Source: Xylogone sp. PMI_703
Taxonomy: Eukaryota; Ascomycota; Leotiomycetes
Reading direction: 5' to 3'
DNA length: 64,000 nt
Assembly (NCBI GenBank): GCA_021399445.1
Contig: JAJTUQ010000002.1
Coordinates: 3,906,001 to 3,970,000 of the forward strand
Shown here: positions 35,377-45,609 of the stretch, in pieces
How positions within the stretch are numbered: the first letter of the stretch is position 1
Layout: every line of letters starts with the position of its first letter
Made by a program: the position numbers and the translations under genes
The notes under the pieces: generated by a model
Database searches by the model: none
Told to the model about the DNA's origin: nothing
The model's input: the letters and a program-made list of their open reading frames with translations, nothing else

Positions 35377-37032
35377 ATGCCTCGTCTATCAAATAAACGC
35401 CCTGTTCCTCTTTGCGAGAAACTTCTAAACGGATCAGAATGTGCCGGCTGTAACTATTCACATGATATCGGATATCACGTCAAGCAGATTTGGGTCCAGC
35501 GCATCAGCAGCAAAAAACCTCGACTCTGCTATCCATTTATCTATGGCGGATTCTGCGAACGAGTATACTGTCCCTATCATCACGATAAGGAGTTTCAGAA
35601 TGCATATAGAAAAGACAAATCGATATCAGCTTTATCAAAAGCAGCAATGCAGAAGAAAGATATCTACTCTGATCATCATCAAGCCATCCAAAATTCATCC
35701 GAAATTGATCCTTGGACTTCACCTATCGATATCTGGGATACAATCCTTGATGAGAAATGCGTTCTCATTCCTGCTGCCGATTCTGCTACCACACTTGACT
35801 TATTAATGAGACAAACCAGTCTGGATGAAGCCAGAACGCAGCACCAAACGTCACCAAACGCACCATCAGCAGAACATCAGAGCAAGACTAAACGCAGCAA
35901 AAGAAAGCCCAAGTCAAAGAAGAAGAAAAGGAATAATATCAAGAAATGCAATGATTCACCAGCAGATGTCGACTCTTCACCTATAGATGAAAACTCAGTT
36001 ATGACAGACGCATTAGTCCAGTTTCCCAGACTTTCAAAAGCACAACCAAATCCTAATCCATATGGCTGGAACACTTCGAGATTAAACATAAAACCCAACC
36101 CATACGCCAAAAAGACCTACATCACTGAAGAGATGGATTCTTCCAACACCTGGACTGTGCTTCATGAATGGCCAGTAAACCCATTGTTCAAAGTCCCCGA
36201 GGAACCAGAATCATCTGCAGAAAGTCATCCTTATTGGGAAATTAGCAGACAGCAGTACAAACTTCAAGCAGCTATAGATGCAAAGGCACGCAGAAATATA
36301 GTTAGACATATTCCACAGAAACCAGAAGAGAAACTCTGCTCTGAACAGCAGCCGACTGAACTTACGAAAACATCTACTCAATTTAACGACCTACCATATG
36401 AGTTGCGGAAGGAAATTTGGGAGTATGCAGCATGGGATATGGTTCGAGATGACATGAACAGAGCCGTGAAGATACATATCAATCGCGATATTCCTGAGGA
36501 TCCTGTGCTTCTCTCAGATTACTCCGTACCCCCTCTCTTAGAAGTCTGCCAACTCTCCAGACAGGTCGCTTTGAAGCACTACGAAGTAGCCTTCGGTACT
36601 GAGAGGAACAAGAATCCGATCTATTACAATTTCTCAACCAGCGTCCTATTTCTGTGCAACAAATCCTACGAGGATCTTCCTTGGATGGTGTCGAACCACT
36701 TCCACTCACACTTCAAAAGAGTCAAACGACTAGTATTACCTCTACGGGATCTCGTTTATCAAAAGGCCATCGGCATAGCAGAGAGGTGTTATCTGGCAAT
36801 TGCACGTTTGCGCAGACTGGTCAACATCACATTTCTCGTCGCACGGATCCCAGAAAATGCCTGTTATTGTGACGACAAAAGACGGTTAAGATACGAGAGA
36901 GAAATACAAGAGAACATAGACAGGTTGTGGGCTGAAAGGTATACAAAGGAGCCACCGAGGGTACATATTGAACCCGTACCAGAAAATCTAGCAAAAAATT
37001 GGGGAATCAGAGATTTGGGATATACATGGTAA
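35377..37032 (+). CDS. CCCH zinc-finger plus 2EXR-domain protein
   Basis: This is a single-exon gene of 551 residues. Near the N-terminus are two CCCH-like fingers: C-x8-C-x2-C-x3-H at about residues 13-29 (first finger, short middle spacing), and C-x8-C-x4-C-x3-H at about 51-69 (LCYPFIYGGFCERVYCPYHH). Such fingers usually bind RNA. A basic Lys/Arg/Ser stretch (KTKRSKRKPKSKKKKR) follows at about 170-190 and may be a nuclear signal. From about residue 335 comes FNDLPYELRKEIWEYAAWD, the start of a 2EXR domain, an F-box-like fungal family of unknown function that is often expanded in Leotiomycetes and Sordariomycetes. The combination is unusual. An RNA-related or ubiquitin-adaptor role is speculation. 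Confidence 0.75.
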   Translation: MPRLSNKRPVPLCEKLLNGSECAGCNYSHDIGYHVKQIWVQRISSKKPRLCYPFIYGGFCERVYCPYHHDKEFQNAYRKDKSISALSKAAMQKKDIYSDHHQAIQNSSEIDPWTSPIDIWDTILDEKCVLIPAADSATTLDLLMRQTSLDEARTQHQTSPNAPSAEHQSKTKRSKRKPKSKKKKRNNIKKCNDSPADVDSSPIDENSVMTDALVQFPRLSKAQPNPNPYGWNTSRLNIKPNPYAKKTYITEEMDSSNTWTVLHEWPVNPLFKVPEEPESSAESHPYWEISRQQYKLQAAIDAKARRNIVRHIPQKPEEKLCSEQQPTELTKTSTQFNDLPYELRKEIWEYAAWDMVRDDMNRAVKIHINRDIPEDPVLLSDYSVPPLLEVCQLSRQVALKHYEVAFGTERNKNPIYYNFSTSVLFLCNKSYEDLPWMVSNHFHSHFKRVKRLVLPLRDLVYQKAIGIAERCYLAIARLRRLVNITFLVARIPENACYCDDKRRLRYEREIQENIDRLWAERYTKEPPRVHIEPVPENLAKNWGIRDLGYTW

Positions 37033-38666
37033 CTTGGTAGACTGGTATGTGTTGACCTACCATTACCTTCTAGAAATCAAATTTCATTGAAAAGGGAAGG
37101 AAACTTACTAATATCATCAACAGAAATATCACATGGGGCAGGAGCTCCTTGTGTCGAAATGCCTGGTTTTTTCTTGGCGTTATTTAGTTGCATCCGCATC
37201 ATATTGGGGTACTCATTGGGATAATTCGTTCTAGGTAGCATGGGAATCAGTTTGCGTTTTCTGACTTTATAGAAAGTCAAGTCTGCACTTTAGAAATAGA
37301 TTCTAGGCAAAAAATAAATGCGCTTATCTACAATCCATGGTGTTGTTATACTTATTTGTCTCCTTTTTCTTGTAGACTACTGTGAGAGAAGTAAAGATCA
37401 GGCCGTCTTCTGCATCGGACAAGAAGCTGCAAATGTAGCCGAATAGAATTGTCCATTGAAACTTGGTAATCAATGATTTGACCAAAGCTCTACTATAGGA
37501 TACTCGCCTGTGTATGCTATTGATGAGATACTTCGCATGATAGTCCACATGGGCTACGAAAATACGCATGTCCAAAAGGTTCGAGCTACTGTAAAACATC
37601 TTGATTTATCTAACGCCTGAACACATGCACATGATAAGGAAGGGATCTTGTCATTTTCAAACATCTTTCTGGCAGCAGAATAGAATGGCTAGGATGGAGT
37701 ACATCATCCTTCATCTTCCTCCCCACCCCCTAGCTATGAATCTATTGGCCAGATCACGCTGTCAAGACACAAAGTTTATCTCTTAAGTATTCTGATCCAA
37801 TGAAGGCCCTATAACACTTCTGGGCTGTATCTGAAGGCACATTAGGAACCATCGGGATTGCATGACAATGTTGTATGATGTAATTTTTGAGTCACTACTG
37901 GTGACTGTATTGAGCTCGTACAGAGTCTCATGCTACATCGGAGGCAAGAGCGGATCATACTGTACTTTATCAAATGAAAGAGGCGATGCCACTGGATTTT
38001 CCATCGAAGACACTTTTCAAGCTTCAAGTATAATTCAATTACGGGTCGATGTTTGATATTGAATAGTCCCCATCTCAACTGGTGAATCGACTTTCCCATG
38101 TAGGTCATCCCAATTCAATATGAGTCATGGGCTATAGTCAATTATTCGTAGCTGTACTTCACTTGACTCTATACCGCTCATGAAAAGACCCCTTCTAATC
38201 ACTTCCATAACAAGAGCGCTGCCGATCATTACTATATTGGATACTGTCACGTGACTGCCTCTGGGCGTGGCGCCAAGAAATGCCAAGACTAAGATCTGCA
38301 ACAAATCCATCGAACGCTTTAGCGATCGCCGCATTACGCACGGCGTGTGCACGGGCCACATGATGTTTTCGAGATTTATTCTCTATTCACTTTCCCACTG
38401 CCTACTGCTCCTTCCTCGTTCCTCCTTCCTCGTTCCTCCTTCCTCCTTTGCTATTGCTACGGTAATCACAGCCTGCAAAGATGTTTTCTTTCTCTGGCCT
38501 CGCGCTTCCCACTCCTCCGCTTCCAACTCCTCCCAACCTGCACCACCCAAAGACAATCCATCTAACAAACTAGCTTATGAATAAAATAAATAAATTGACT
38601 CCAAAACATGTGCGAAACTTGCAACTATAAGTGAAAATTGTGAAGTGGTTCATATAATACATTCCA
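37033..38666. other. Intergenic region with CCTCCTTCCTCGTT repeat
   Basis: No gene is supported. A pyrimidine-rich 14-bp tandem repeat occurs at about 38408-38447. Short frames on both strands do not resemble proteins I know. Confidence 0.45.
38408..38447 (+). repeat. 14-bp pyrimidine minisatellite
   Basis: About 2.8 copies of a CCTCCTTCCTCGTT-type unit lie 220 bases downstream of the hydrolase-like gene's stop codon (that gene is on the minus strand). Confidence 0.65.
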
Positions 38667-40091
38667 CTAGACATCCATGCACTCTTGAAGAATCTCCCTT
38701 TCCTCGTTATCTCCTCCTTCCTTGCTCGGTTCTATCCCAAATAACCTCACCCTGCTCTTAACTGCGTTGTCAATATTGAGATCTTCATCCCATAGCATCC
38801 TGTCCTCTAGCTCATGACGGCGAATGCTCCTCTGCATCAGCTTGACCATTTCTTGTGCTTGTGATAATGGCGTGATGCCTTCCGTAGACTCATCACCAGC
38901 AGCATCTTCATCATCAACAGTTGCAAGTAACGTCCCGGGTATTTCCCGAGGGTTCGGCATATTGATCAGTGTAGAAGGAGGGAGATCTGGAGGAAGAGGC
39001 GTGCTGACGAAGAACAGTGATCGTGGAATCTTTAATCTTGAGTTTCGAGGTGGGAATCGAATGTGTGTATAACGAGGTTTTGCAAAGAGGTTGGCCTGTT
39101 GGTGTCCTTCTACTCCTTCTACTCCTTCTACTCCTTCTATTTCTAGGGTAACCATATCTTGTGGGTAGATATTCTCTGCTTCATCCCCTGGTGACTGCGT
39201 CCATGACCGAGGGATCTCTATACTTGGTGTCTTGAAGAAGAGGACAGGAGAGGCGAAGACATCGAAGCATTGGGTAGGTGTGGCAAAGAGGAATCTTCTT
39301 AGCGCGTGGAGAGTGGATGCGGTCCATGGTATTGTTGCATCTATTTGTGGAGAAGGCTGGGTTTCTGCTTGATCAGATGGTGAAGTAGGAAGTGATGGCT
39401 CTAGTGGGATATTGGTAGCAATTGGACCCCAATTAAAGACTGAATCTTTTGCTATGAGACCGAGAATGGGATTTCGAGGGCCGGAGATCGATTCTGTCAA
39501 GGCGAGGGATGTTGCGAGTCCGCCACTGAGGTGAGAACCGTAGATGAAGAACTTGCGTACTGATGATGGTGGTGGAAATGATGTATCTGTGATACTAGGA
39601 GGGAATAAAGATGGGAGAGGCTCCGTCATCAAGTATGTGTATGCATGGAGGATGTCATGGACTGGTGTAGGGAAGGGATGGTTGGTTGGAAGTGGCTTGA
39701 AGTAGGAAGGATCTCTTTTTTTGGTCCAGTCGTTGAACCATCGGTAATTTATTCGAGCTGTTCGAAAAGGTTTGAGGATCTCTGGTATTGGAGGAAGTTG
39801 CTGGATGAGTTCTGGAGGACCAGGTGGAAGGTACAGGATGAGAGGAGATGTTGGTGGGAGATTATTGTTGTTGTAGATGCTGTGGAATCACTGTTAGGGG
39901 AAGAAAAAGGAAAGTGAAGTCTGTCGTGAAAGAGCAATTATATCATTAACTAAGAAGCCATCTAAAAACCATACAATATCTCAGTCAAGGAGAAGTAGTA
40001 TGTATGCAGGCACTAGCTTCAGAAGTGCATGCCCTTCGCATAGTTTTGGGAGAGCCAACCGTCCTCGTCTGTTCCACGCGAGCTTGGACAT
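38667..40091 (-). pseudogene. Alpha/beta-hydrolase-like gene with an apparent frameshift in exon 1
   Basis: The long second exon (38667-39879) encodes about 404 residues: an LILYLPPGPP segment where a hydrolase would have HGGG, ARINYRWF, PTPVHDILHAYTYL, and a nucleophile-elbow-like YGSHLSGGLATSLAL. That order is the one of fungal alpha/beta-hydrolase-3-like proteins. The first exon begins at 40091 with MSKLAWNRRGRLALPKLC and should join after a GTATGG donor at 39974 (95-nt intron, acceptor CACAG ending at 39880). The exon is 117 nt, but a phase of 116 nt is needed. One extra base, probably at 39986, puts LLLL and TEIFIYNNN in different frames and creates a TGA. The elbow lacks the clean G-x-S-x-G pattern, so catalysis is doubtful even if the frame is intact. 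The frameshift is either real decay or a sequence error. An in-frame 9-bp repeat encodes EGV units. Confidence 0.6.
39106..39140 (-). repeat. In-frame 9-bp minisatellite (Glu-Gly-Val)
   Basis: About four copies of a CCTTCTACT unit lie inside the hydrolase-like reading frame and encode repeated EGV on the minus strand. Copy-number change would not shift the frame. Confidence 0.75.
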
Positions 40092-42661
40092 TTTAAAAAT
40101 CAAACCATCAAAGATCAAAGTGCACCCAATGCGATCAACTGGGAAAAAGACGAAAGAAAGAGCTAAATACAACGAAATTGAAACCTACTCAACAGTAATA
40201 GTCCCTGACGAGCCGCATTCCACGGTATGTGTTTCAGTGATTTCCTCACTGCGCTGCGATGTCGAGAATAGTCTTATAACACTAGAGAACTTCCAGAACC
40301 TCGATCCATATCGTAACCGGCATTGTCCATGATGCGGCCGCAAACAGTTCACGGCCTGCATGTTCTCAGATCATTAGGATGATCCAGCTTGACTACTAGA
40401 GCAAGCTCTTCTCAGAAAGCCGGGCAACGCCTGGTTGGTCGGAGATTGGTGTCCGACGGAAGAAATTGATTATATAACACGACAAATACGAGAATTCGAT
40501 AGCGGGGTTGAACTCTCGTTCTTACGATAATCCGGGATGTTGTGATGCTGTGGGTTGGAAATGGGTACCTGGCACTGAAATCTCCGATTAGCTGGCTTTT
40601 CTCGACGGCTGACTACGCAAGCAACTTCGCCGGAGCCGTGAAGACGCGTCAACGCTCCGAGTTTAGTGGCAATTCAATTCAATACAGCATATCATCACAT
40701 AGTATATCGGAGGGGCAGTTGGTTCCTGGTATAACGTGGCCCGGCGTGTATAGTCCCGATGTCGAGAGAATGCTTCGTCCTCAGCACGTCATCTACGGTA
40801 CCTACTGGCACTAATAATACACTTGAATGCAGAAAGGGTTCTCAGGCATGATGCTGGGCTAAAGACGGCAAGCTTAGCGACGCTTAAAATACGGTACGGC
40901 AACGCTGGCGAGTGGTCAATGCCCTGCCTCGCTGCTAGGCCTTTCTCCTTGGAAGAAACGAGGGCTGAGTCGAGGTACCGAGGTATCAATTCTTTGCTTT
41001 TGGCTCAGTGAAACCTCAGCTGGTGGATCACATATCAGGGGCTGCGAACTGATTGGATTAAGGGGCTAAATCAATAATATGAGTTATCACAGTGCTGTCG
41101 CAGAGAATGTAGGACCGCGGCGTTGTGATCCCAAGAGGATATTTGCATATGACCGGGGTTACTCCGTACAGAGGCACGCCTTTGAGAACATTTTCAATTC
41201 ACTCGGTGCACTTGAACGCAGGAAGAGCATGCGTGGCTGGATAAATGGATACGGTTTGCGCGAGATAATGTGAGGGGTTGCATCTGCGCAACGTTTCGAT
41301 GCTGCAATCCTTGTCCACGCAAACGTGGGGCTGGGCAGGCTCGGCAGGGGGACAATCTCTAGGGATCGGTCAACGTCAGGCAACAGCATTCTGACCAAAG
41401 AGAGGCCTCGAAGGGTCTGCCATGCATGTTTGAACGAGCCACGAGGTGTGAGGTGACTGTGGTTGAGATACAACCGAATGGAGTATCTATGAAAAGACCA
41501 TCTCATGTCAAGACTGGGAGGAAGCTGTAACAAGTCAATCCTGCGGCCGATCCAGGGTGTGAGCCGAGGGTGGCCTACTCCGTAGGCGTACGACTCGTAC
41601 AGTACAACAGAAAAGCTAAAGACCTTACGGTATCAAAAGAGCCTCCAACTTGGAGAGTGGAGGGTCCCTAGAGAGCTCAGCAAAAGCTAAAATGGTCCCT
41701 CCAACTATTGAACGGCAGAAGTTAGAATATTGAGTAGTCCCCAGTGGGACTAGCATGATGCGATCACGATCAGTGTTGGACAGAAACATGCGTCAGGCAG
41801 TGCTTGTTCCAGTAGGGTCCTGCCAATGGTGGTGGGATAGGTATGCAAGCACAGCGCCGTGGCTCATACCCTGTGTGCTGCGTGATACATTCATGCTGCA
41901 ATGGGATAATGAGGTTGGCTGGATGTATGGTATCGTACCGTAGCTTTCTTTGGAAGGTATCTATGGAATCTGACATAGGAAGAAGAAGAAAGGATGCTAT
42001 CGTGGTTCTCATCTTGACATCTCCAAACAAGAATGAACTCCCTAGAGAGAAGACGATCAAGCGGGCCTGCAGTAGTGGCATCAGTGCCGCATCAGTGCAA
42101 GACTACGAAAGTATGCAGGACGGTATCAATAAGGAGAAGGGGAGCAGTTTCGAGGAGGACACTACGACCGGTACGAGAAACGCGAGTCCACCGCCCGGGA
42201 CAAACCCAGAGCTACTAGGCTCTTTCTGCTCTAGCGACTGGGGCAAGATCCGCCTACCGCCCGCTGTTCTGCTGCGTGTGGCCAACATCGGCCTCGTTAA
42301 CTCTTCCCCAAACGATGACGCTAGTCATCGCCTGAATCCTTCATCGCGCGGATCCTGCTCTGATTGGCCTGCTGCCGACCTTCCCCCAGTCCACTTCCAG
42401 ACTGCCCAGCTTCTGCGCCCATCCCCCTTTCGGCCGCTCCAACTGATCACCACCCTCTTGCAACGCTTCATTTTCCTGCTTTTCAGTTCTGCTTCTCCTT
42501 CGTCACTCCTTATCTTTCTTCTTCTCTCCTCAAAACTCTTGACTTCGCGGAGCAGATTGCTCGCTTCTACACGTCCTTCCTTTGCATTGTTTGCTGTCCT
42601 AATACTCTTAAATCGGTCCCCGATTGCCACTTTGGGCGCAGCCATTCCTGCCCTCCTTTTC
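40092..42661. other. Intergenic region and leader start of the glycosyltransferase gene
   Basis: No gene is supported. A 303-codon frame (41843-42754) runs through here, but it crosses a clear spliceosomal intron (42662-42730) and is Ser/Leu/Pro-rich in the manner of a CT-rich leader. Bases 42150-42660 look like 5' untranslated leader of the glycosyltransferase gene. Confidence 0.45.
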
Positions 42662-42730
42662 GTAAGTGAGCGTGGCGATGCGCCGCACCCTAATGAGGCT
42701 CATCCTCTAAGGCTAACTATCATTTTACAG
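42662..42730 (+). other. Intron in the 5' leader of the glycosyltransferase gene
   Basis: A 69-nt intron-like unit has a GTAAGTGAG donor, a GGCTAAC branch site 14-20 bases before the end, and a TTTTACAG acceptor. It lies 270 bases before the start codon at 43002 and is not needed for the coding frame, so I read it as a leader intron. Confidence 0.6.
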
Positions 42731-42831
42731 AACGCACCACTTCAGCTGAGCTAAATAAAACTTACCACCCCTCTTAAAACAATCGACATCCTTCAAAAAA
42801 GACGCTTTGCGGCTGCTAATCTCAAACTTTC

Positions 42832-42932
42832 ATGGCACAGACGCTAGCAATTGCATGAAATCTGTTTGTTACGTCTGCGTCCTTGTCTTCTTCGAGGTCT
42901 GGAAGCTAGGGTGTCTTGAAAGAGGAATCTGA
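42832..42932 (+). promoter_or_regulatory. Two overlapping upstream ORFs in the leader
   Basis: A 9-codon uORF (42832-42858, including stop) ends in TGA that overlaps the ATG of a 26-codon uORF (42855-42932) in an ATGA arrangement. Both lie between the leader intron and the main ATG at 43002. uORFs like these often lower main-frame translation or couple it to stress; here that is inferred. Confidence 0.5.
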
Positions 42933-43001
42933 TATAGTCGCTTCCACTTTCTTGGCCTCCATTAGTATTTTCAGCTCGAAAGATCACTACAGTACCACAA
43001 G

Positions 43002-44831
43002 ATGGGCAAGAAGTCTTTAATGAGGAATTGCTTTGGGGTGTTACAGAGCGTGCTTGCGGCTGCTGTGGTATATGGCATCCTCTACTTCTCGGCCATTGTC
43101 ATTCAGCGAGGCTCTTTGCCAAACTCGGCTTCCGATCTGATCAAAACACCCAAGGGGAAACAGCCTGTCTCTTCTCCAGATGCTGTAGACACGGATATCC
43201 CATCATACGTCAAGGTGGAGAAGATCAATATCCATGCCAATTGGTTTAACAGGCCAGAGAGTCTCGTTACCCCTAATGATGACTATTTGGGAAAACGGCC
43301 TAACGTTGACACCATCGCCAACCTTACCATGCTGGTGGAGGAGTGCAGAGGATCATACGAGCATATAGAGAAGATGCCTTATGTCTTTGACTGTCTCAAA
43401 TATCTCTCTGAAGGCGAGAAGCAGTACTACTACCTTCCTCCATCAGGCGAGCGGTGCAGCGAACAGTCCCCAAAAGAGGCCGAATATCTCAATGCCGACG
43501 GCAAGGATAATACCCTGGATAAATACCCATCTTACAAAGCTCACACAAAAACCTCGAGGGGGCAGTGCAATGGTCCAATCGTCCCTTACCACGTTTACTG
43601 GACTGGTCCAGCTACATGGAGAGTTGAGGCCTTCATCAAATCCTACTTCTACACTCAAAACGTTCCCTGCTCGCGTCTCTTCCTTTGGCTTGATGGAGAC
43701 CGAGAACCTAATGCCATAGAGCGCATGCTCAACCACGACCCCCTATTTGCTAAATTCCTCCCATTCGTTGAGCGAGGAGATATCACTGTCAAACTTTGGA
43801 AGTTTCCCTCTCGCATTCCTATGCCACCAGGGGACAATACGGACGGAGTAGGCTACTACAAGAATCCTGGAAAGCCAAACGCCGATGGCGAAGTGCTTGT
43901 TGCCGATGGACTCATCCGTGACGCAAATGGTCAAGAATGGCTTGTTTTGACAGAGAAGCAGATGACCTTCCTTCCTGTCGCTGTCTCTGACGCCGTCCGT
44001 TTTGTTGTTCTTCATCTTTATGGTGGTGGCTATTTTGATATGGATGTTCTCATGCTTCGTGACATGCGACCACTTCTGATTGGTGAGGGCCACAACTTCG
44101 CCGAGCGCTGGGCCGCGCATCCATCTCCTGGTGATTACAACACGGCTATAATGTCCCTCACCGCCAACTCTTCTCTCTCGTCATACCTTCTTCGTGGTGG
44201 TGTCCGCATGGGTCTCAATTTCCATCCTCGTATCATTGGTGTTATGGCTGTTAAAGACCACCGCAATCAGGAGTTCCACATGTTAGAAACGGCAACAGTT
44301 GATCCTATTTGGACCGAGTTCAATTGGGGTCGCCTCGGACGATGCACGGTGCCCTGCTTCAAAGATTACGGGCAAGCTTTCAAGGGGAAGAATGCATTCC
44401 CACACCATGATGAGTGGGAGAGTTATGATGGACCACAGTTGAAAAATGCATCATCTGGTGGCCTGGCGTCTCTCTTCTTTGGAGATAAAAGATCAATTTC
44501 AGCTGGCGAAATCGATGCGCGCTCAGATCAGGCAGTTGAGCGTGCTGGCACCGAAGCCCCGATAACTATTAAAGCTCTCACCAAGGCAGAATATAAGATT
44601 GAGGAAGACAAGTACCCACCCACGAACCGGACATTGGAGAACTTCTTCAATGGTGCCTGGACCTACCACATTCATAACCAGTGGCTCAAGCACCCCGAAC
44701 CCTCATCCTGGCTTAACGTTATTCAGCGAGCGCAAGATGGCTTCTTCTCCGATGGAAGGAAAAACCCATATGGTGAGAAGTGGACCGGGCCCCCAATTTC
44801 ACGATATGAACCCAGCTGGGAGTTTGTGTAA
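43002..44831 (+). CDS. Type II membrane glycosyltransferase with DXD motif
   Basis: A single exon codes for 609 residues. A short cytosolic N-terminus (MGKKSLMRN) and one membrane anchor at about residues 12-34 are followed by a large lumenal domain, the layout of Golgi glycosyltransferases. The sugar-binding DXD region is clear: VLHLYGGGYFDMDVLMLRDM, with Asp346 and Asp348 (DMD). The HVYWTGPATWRVEAFIKSYF block upstream resembles the opening strand of the GT32-like fold. NRTLENFF, NASS and NSSL are possible N-glycosylation sites. Transfer of a nucleotide-activated hexose (mannose or galactose) onto glycans is likely, but donor and acceptor cannot be read from the sequence. The long leader contains an intron and two uORFs, which suggests translational control. 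Confidence 0.83.
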   Translation: MGKKSLMRNCFGVLQSVLAAAVVYGILYFSAIVIQRGSLPNSASDLIKTPKGKQPVSSPDAVDTDIPSYVKVEKINIHANWFNRPESLVTPNDDYLGKRPNVDTIANLTMLVEECRGSYEHIEKMPYVFDCLKYLSEGEKQYYYLPPSGERCSEQSPKEAEYLNADGKDNTLDKYPSYKAHTKTSRGQCNGPIVPYHVYWTGPATWRVEAFIKSYFYTQNVPCSRLFLWLDGDREPNAIERMLNHDPLFAKFLPFVERGDITVKLWKFPSRIPMPPGDNTDGVGYYKNPGKPNADGEVLVADGLIRDANGQEWLVLTEKQMTFLPVAVSDAVRFVVLHLYGGGYFDMDVLMLRDMRPLLIGEGHNFAERWAAHPSPGDYNTAIMSLTANSSLSSYLLRGGVRMGLNFHPRIIGVMAVKDHRNQEFHMLETATVDPIWTEFNWGRLGRCTVPCFKDYGQAFKGKNAFPHHDEWESYDGPQLKNASSGGLASLFFGDKRSISAGEIDARSDQAVERAGTEAPITIKALTKAEYKIEEDKYPPTNRTLENFFNGAWTYHIHNQWLKHPEPSSWLNVIQRAQDGFFSDGRKNPYGEKWTGPPISRYEPSWEFV

Positions 44832-45609
44832 TATCTCATGACAAGGTTCGTGGATTCCATGCCAGCTTAAGAAATACACCAAATAATAGTCGGAAAATCG
44901 AGGAGGGGCCGGTTCGAGTGCGGGGACAAACGCAGTTGGCGGGGCCAGGTGCCTATAATGATACCTCGGGAGAGAAAGCCGTCGAATATTAGTGCGAATA
45001 ATGCGTATAATTCATCAACATATTTTACCTCACATATTTTACCTTCGACGACGATTCGCGGATTGAAAATCAAATCTAGTGCATATTTGGGAACTTTACC
45101 TTACACGAGATGAACATAAAAAGAGATGGCGTTTTGTGGTGTTTTAGACGTTCTTGCTTTTCTGAGCAGAACATGGTTGCTTGTTGGCGGAGTTCTCATC
45201 CCTTATATCAGATTCCGACGGGTTGCCGAAATTAGATGTGCGTGTTGCTTTTTGTTTGAGGGCTGGGAAGCATTTAGTACCCCCTCCCTGTCGTGATGGT
45301 TGTCTGGATTTGAGATATCCCAAAAAATTTTGGAGTAGCAAGACGGTGTTTTGTGGTGTCAGAGAGATCTCGTTTGCATACTTATCTACTTAGTAGATGT
45401 GGGATATTTTAGAACGGTGCTTCCTTAGGAGGCTGTATTACTCTCGCTATATATATACTGGTTTAAATAAAAAAAGGTTATGTCTATATATCTCTAAATT
45501 TTGTTCGCTATGCATCAATTCTAAATCTGAACCAGCATTTCTAAGTCTGAAAATTCCGTGCGATCTATCTCGAGAGTAACCAAAGCCACACAGGTATAGT
45601 GAAACCCAA
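44832..45609. other. Convergent 3' intergenic region
   Basis: This AT-rich region separates the glycosyltransferase from the minus-strand phosphatase. I see no gene in it. Confidence 0.5.

Noticed and set aside
37577..37590. GGTTCGAGCTA, tested as a tRNA B box
   Set aside because: No matching A box or cloverleaf arms at a suitable distance; the same applies to GGTTCGAGTGC near 44910.
41843..42754. 303-codon plus-strand frame
   Set aside because: It crosses a canonical spliceosomal intron at 42662-42730 and its second half is CT-rich leader sequence of the glycosyltransferase gene.
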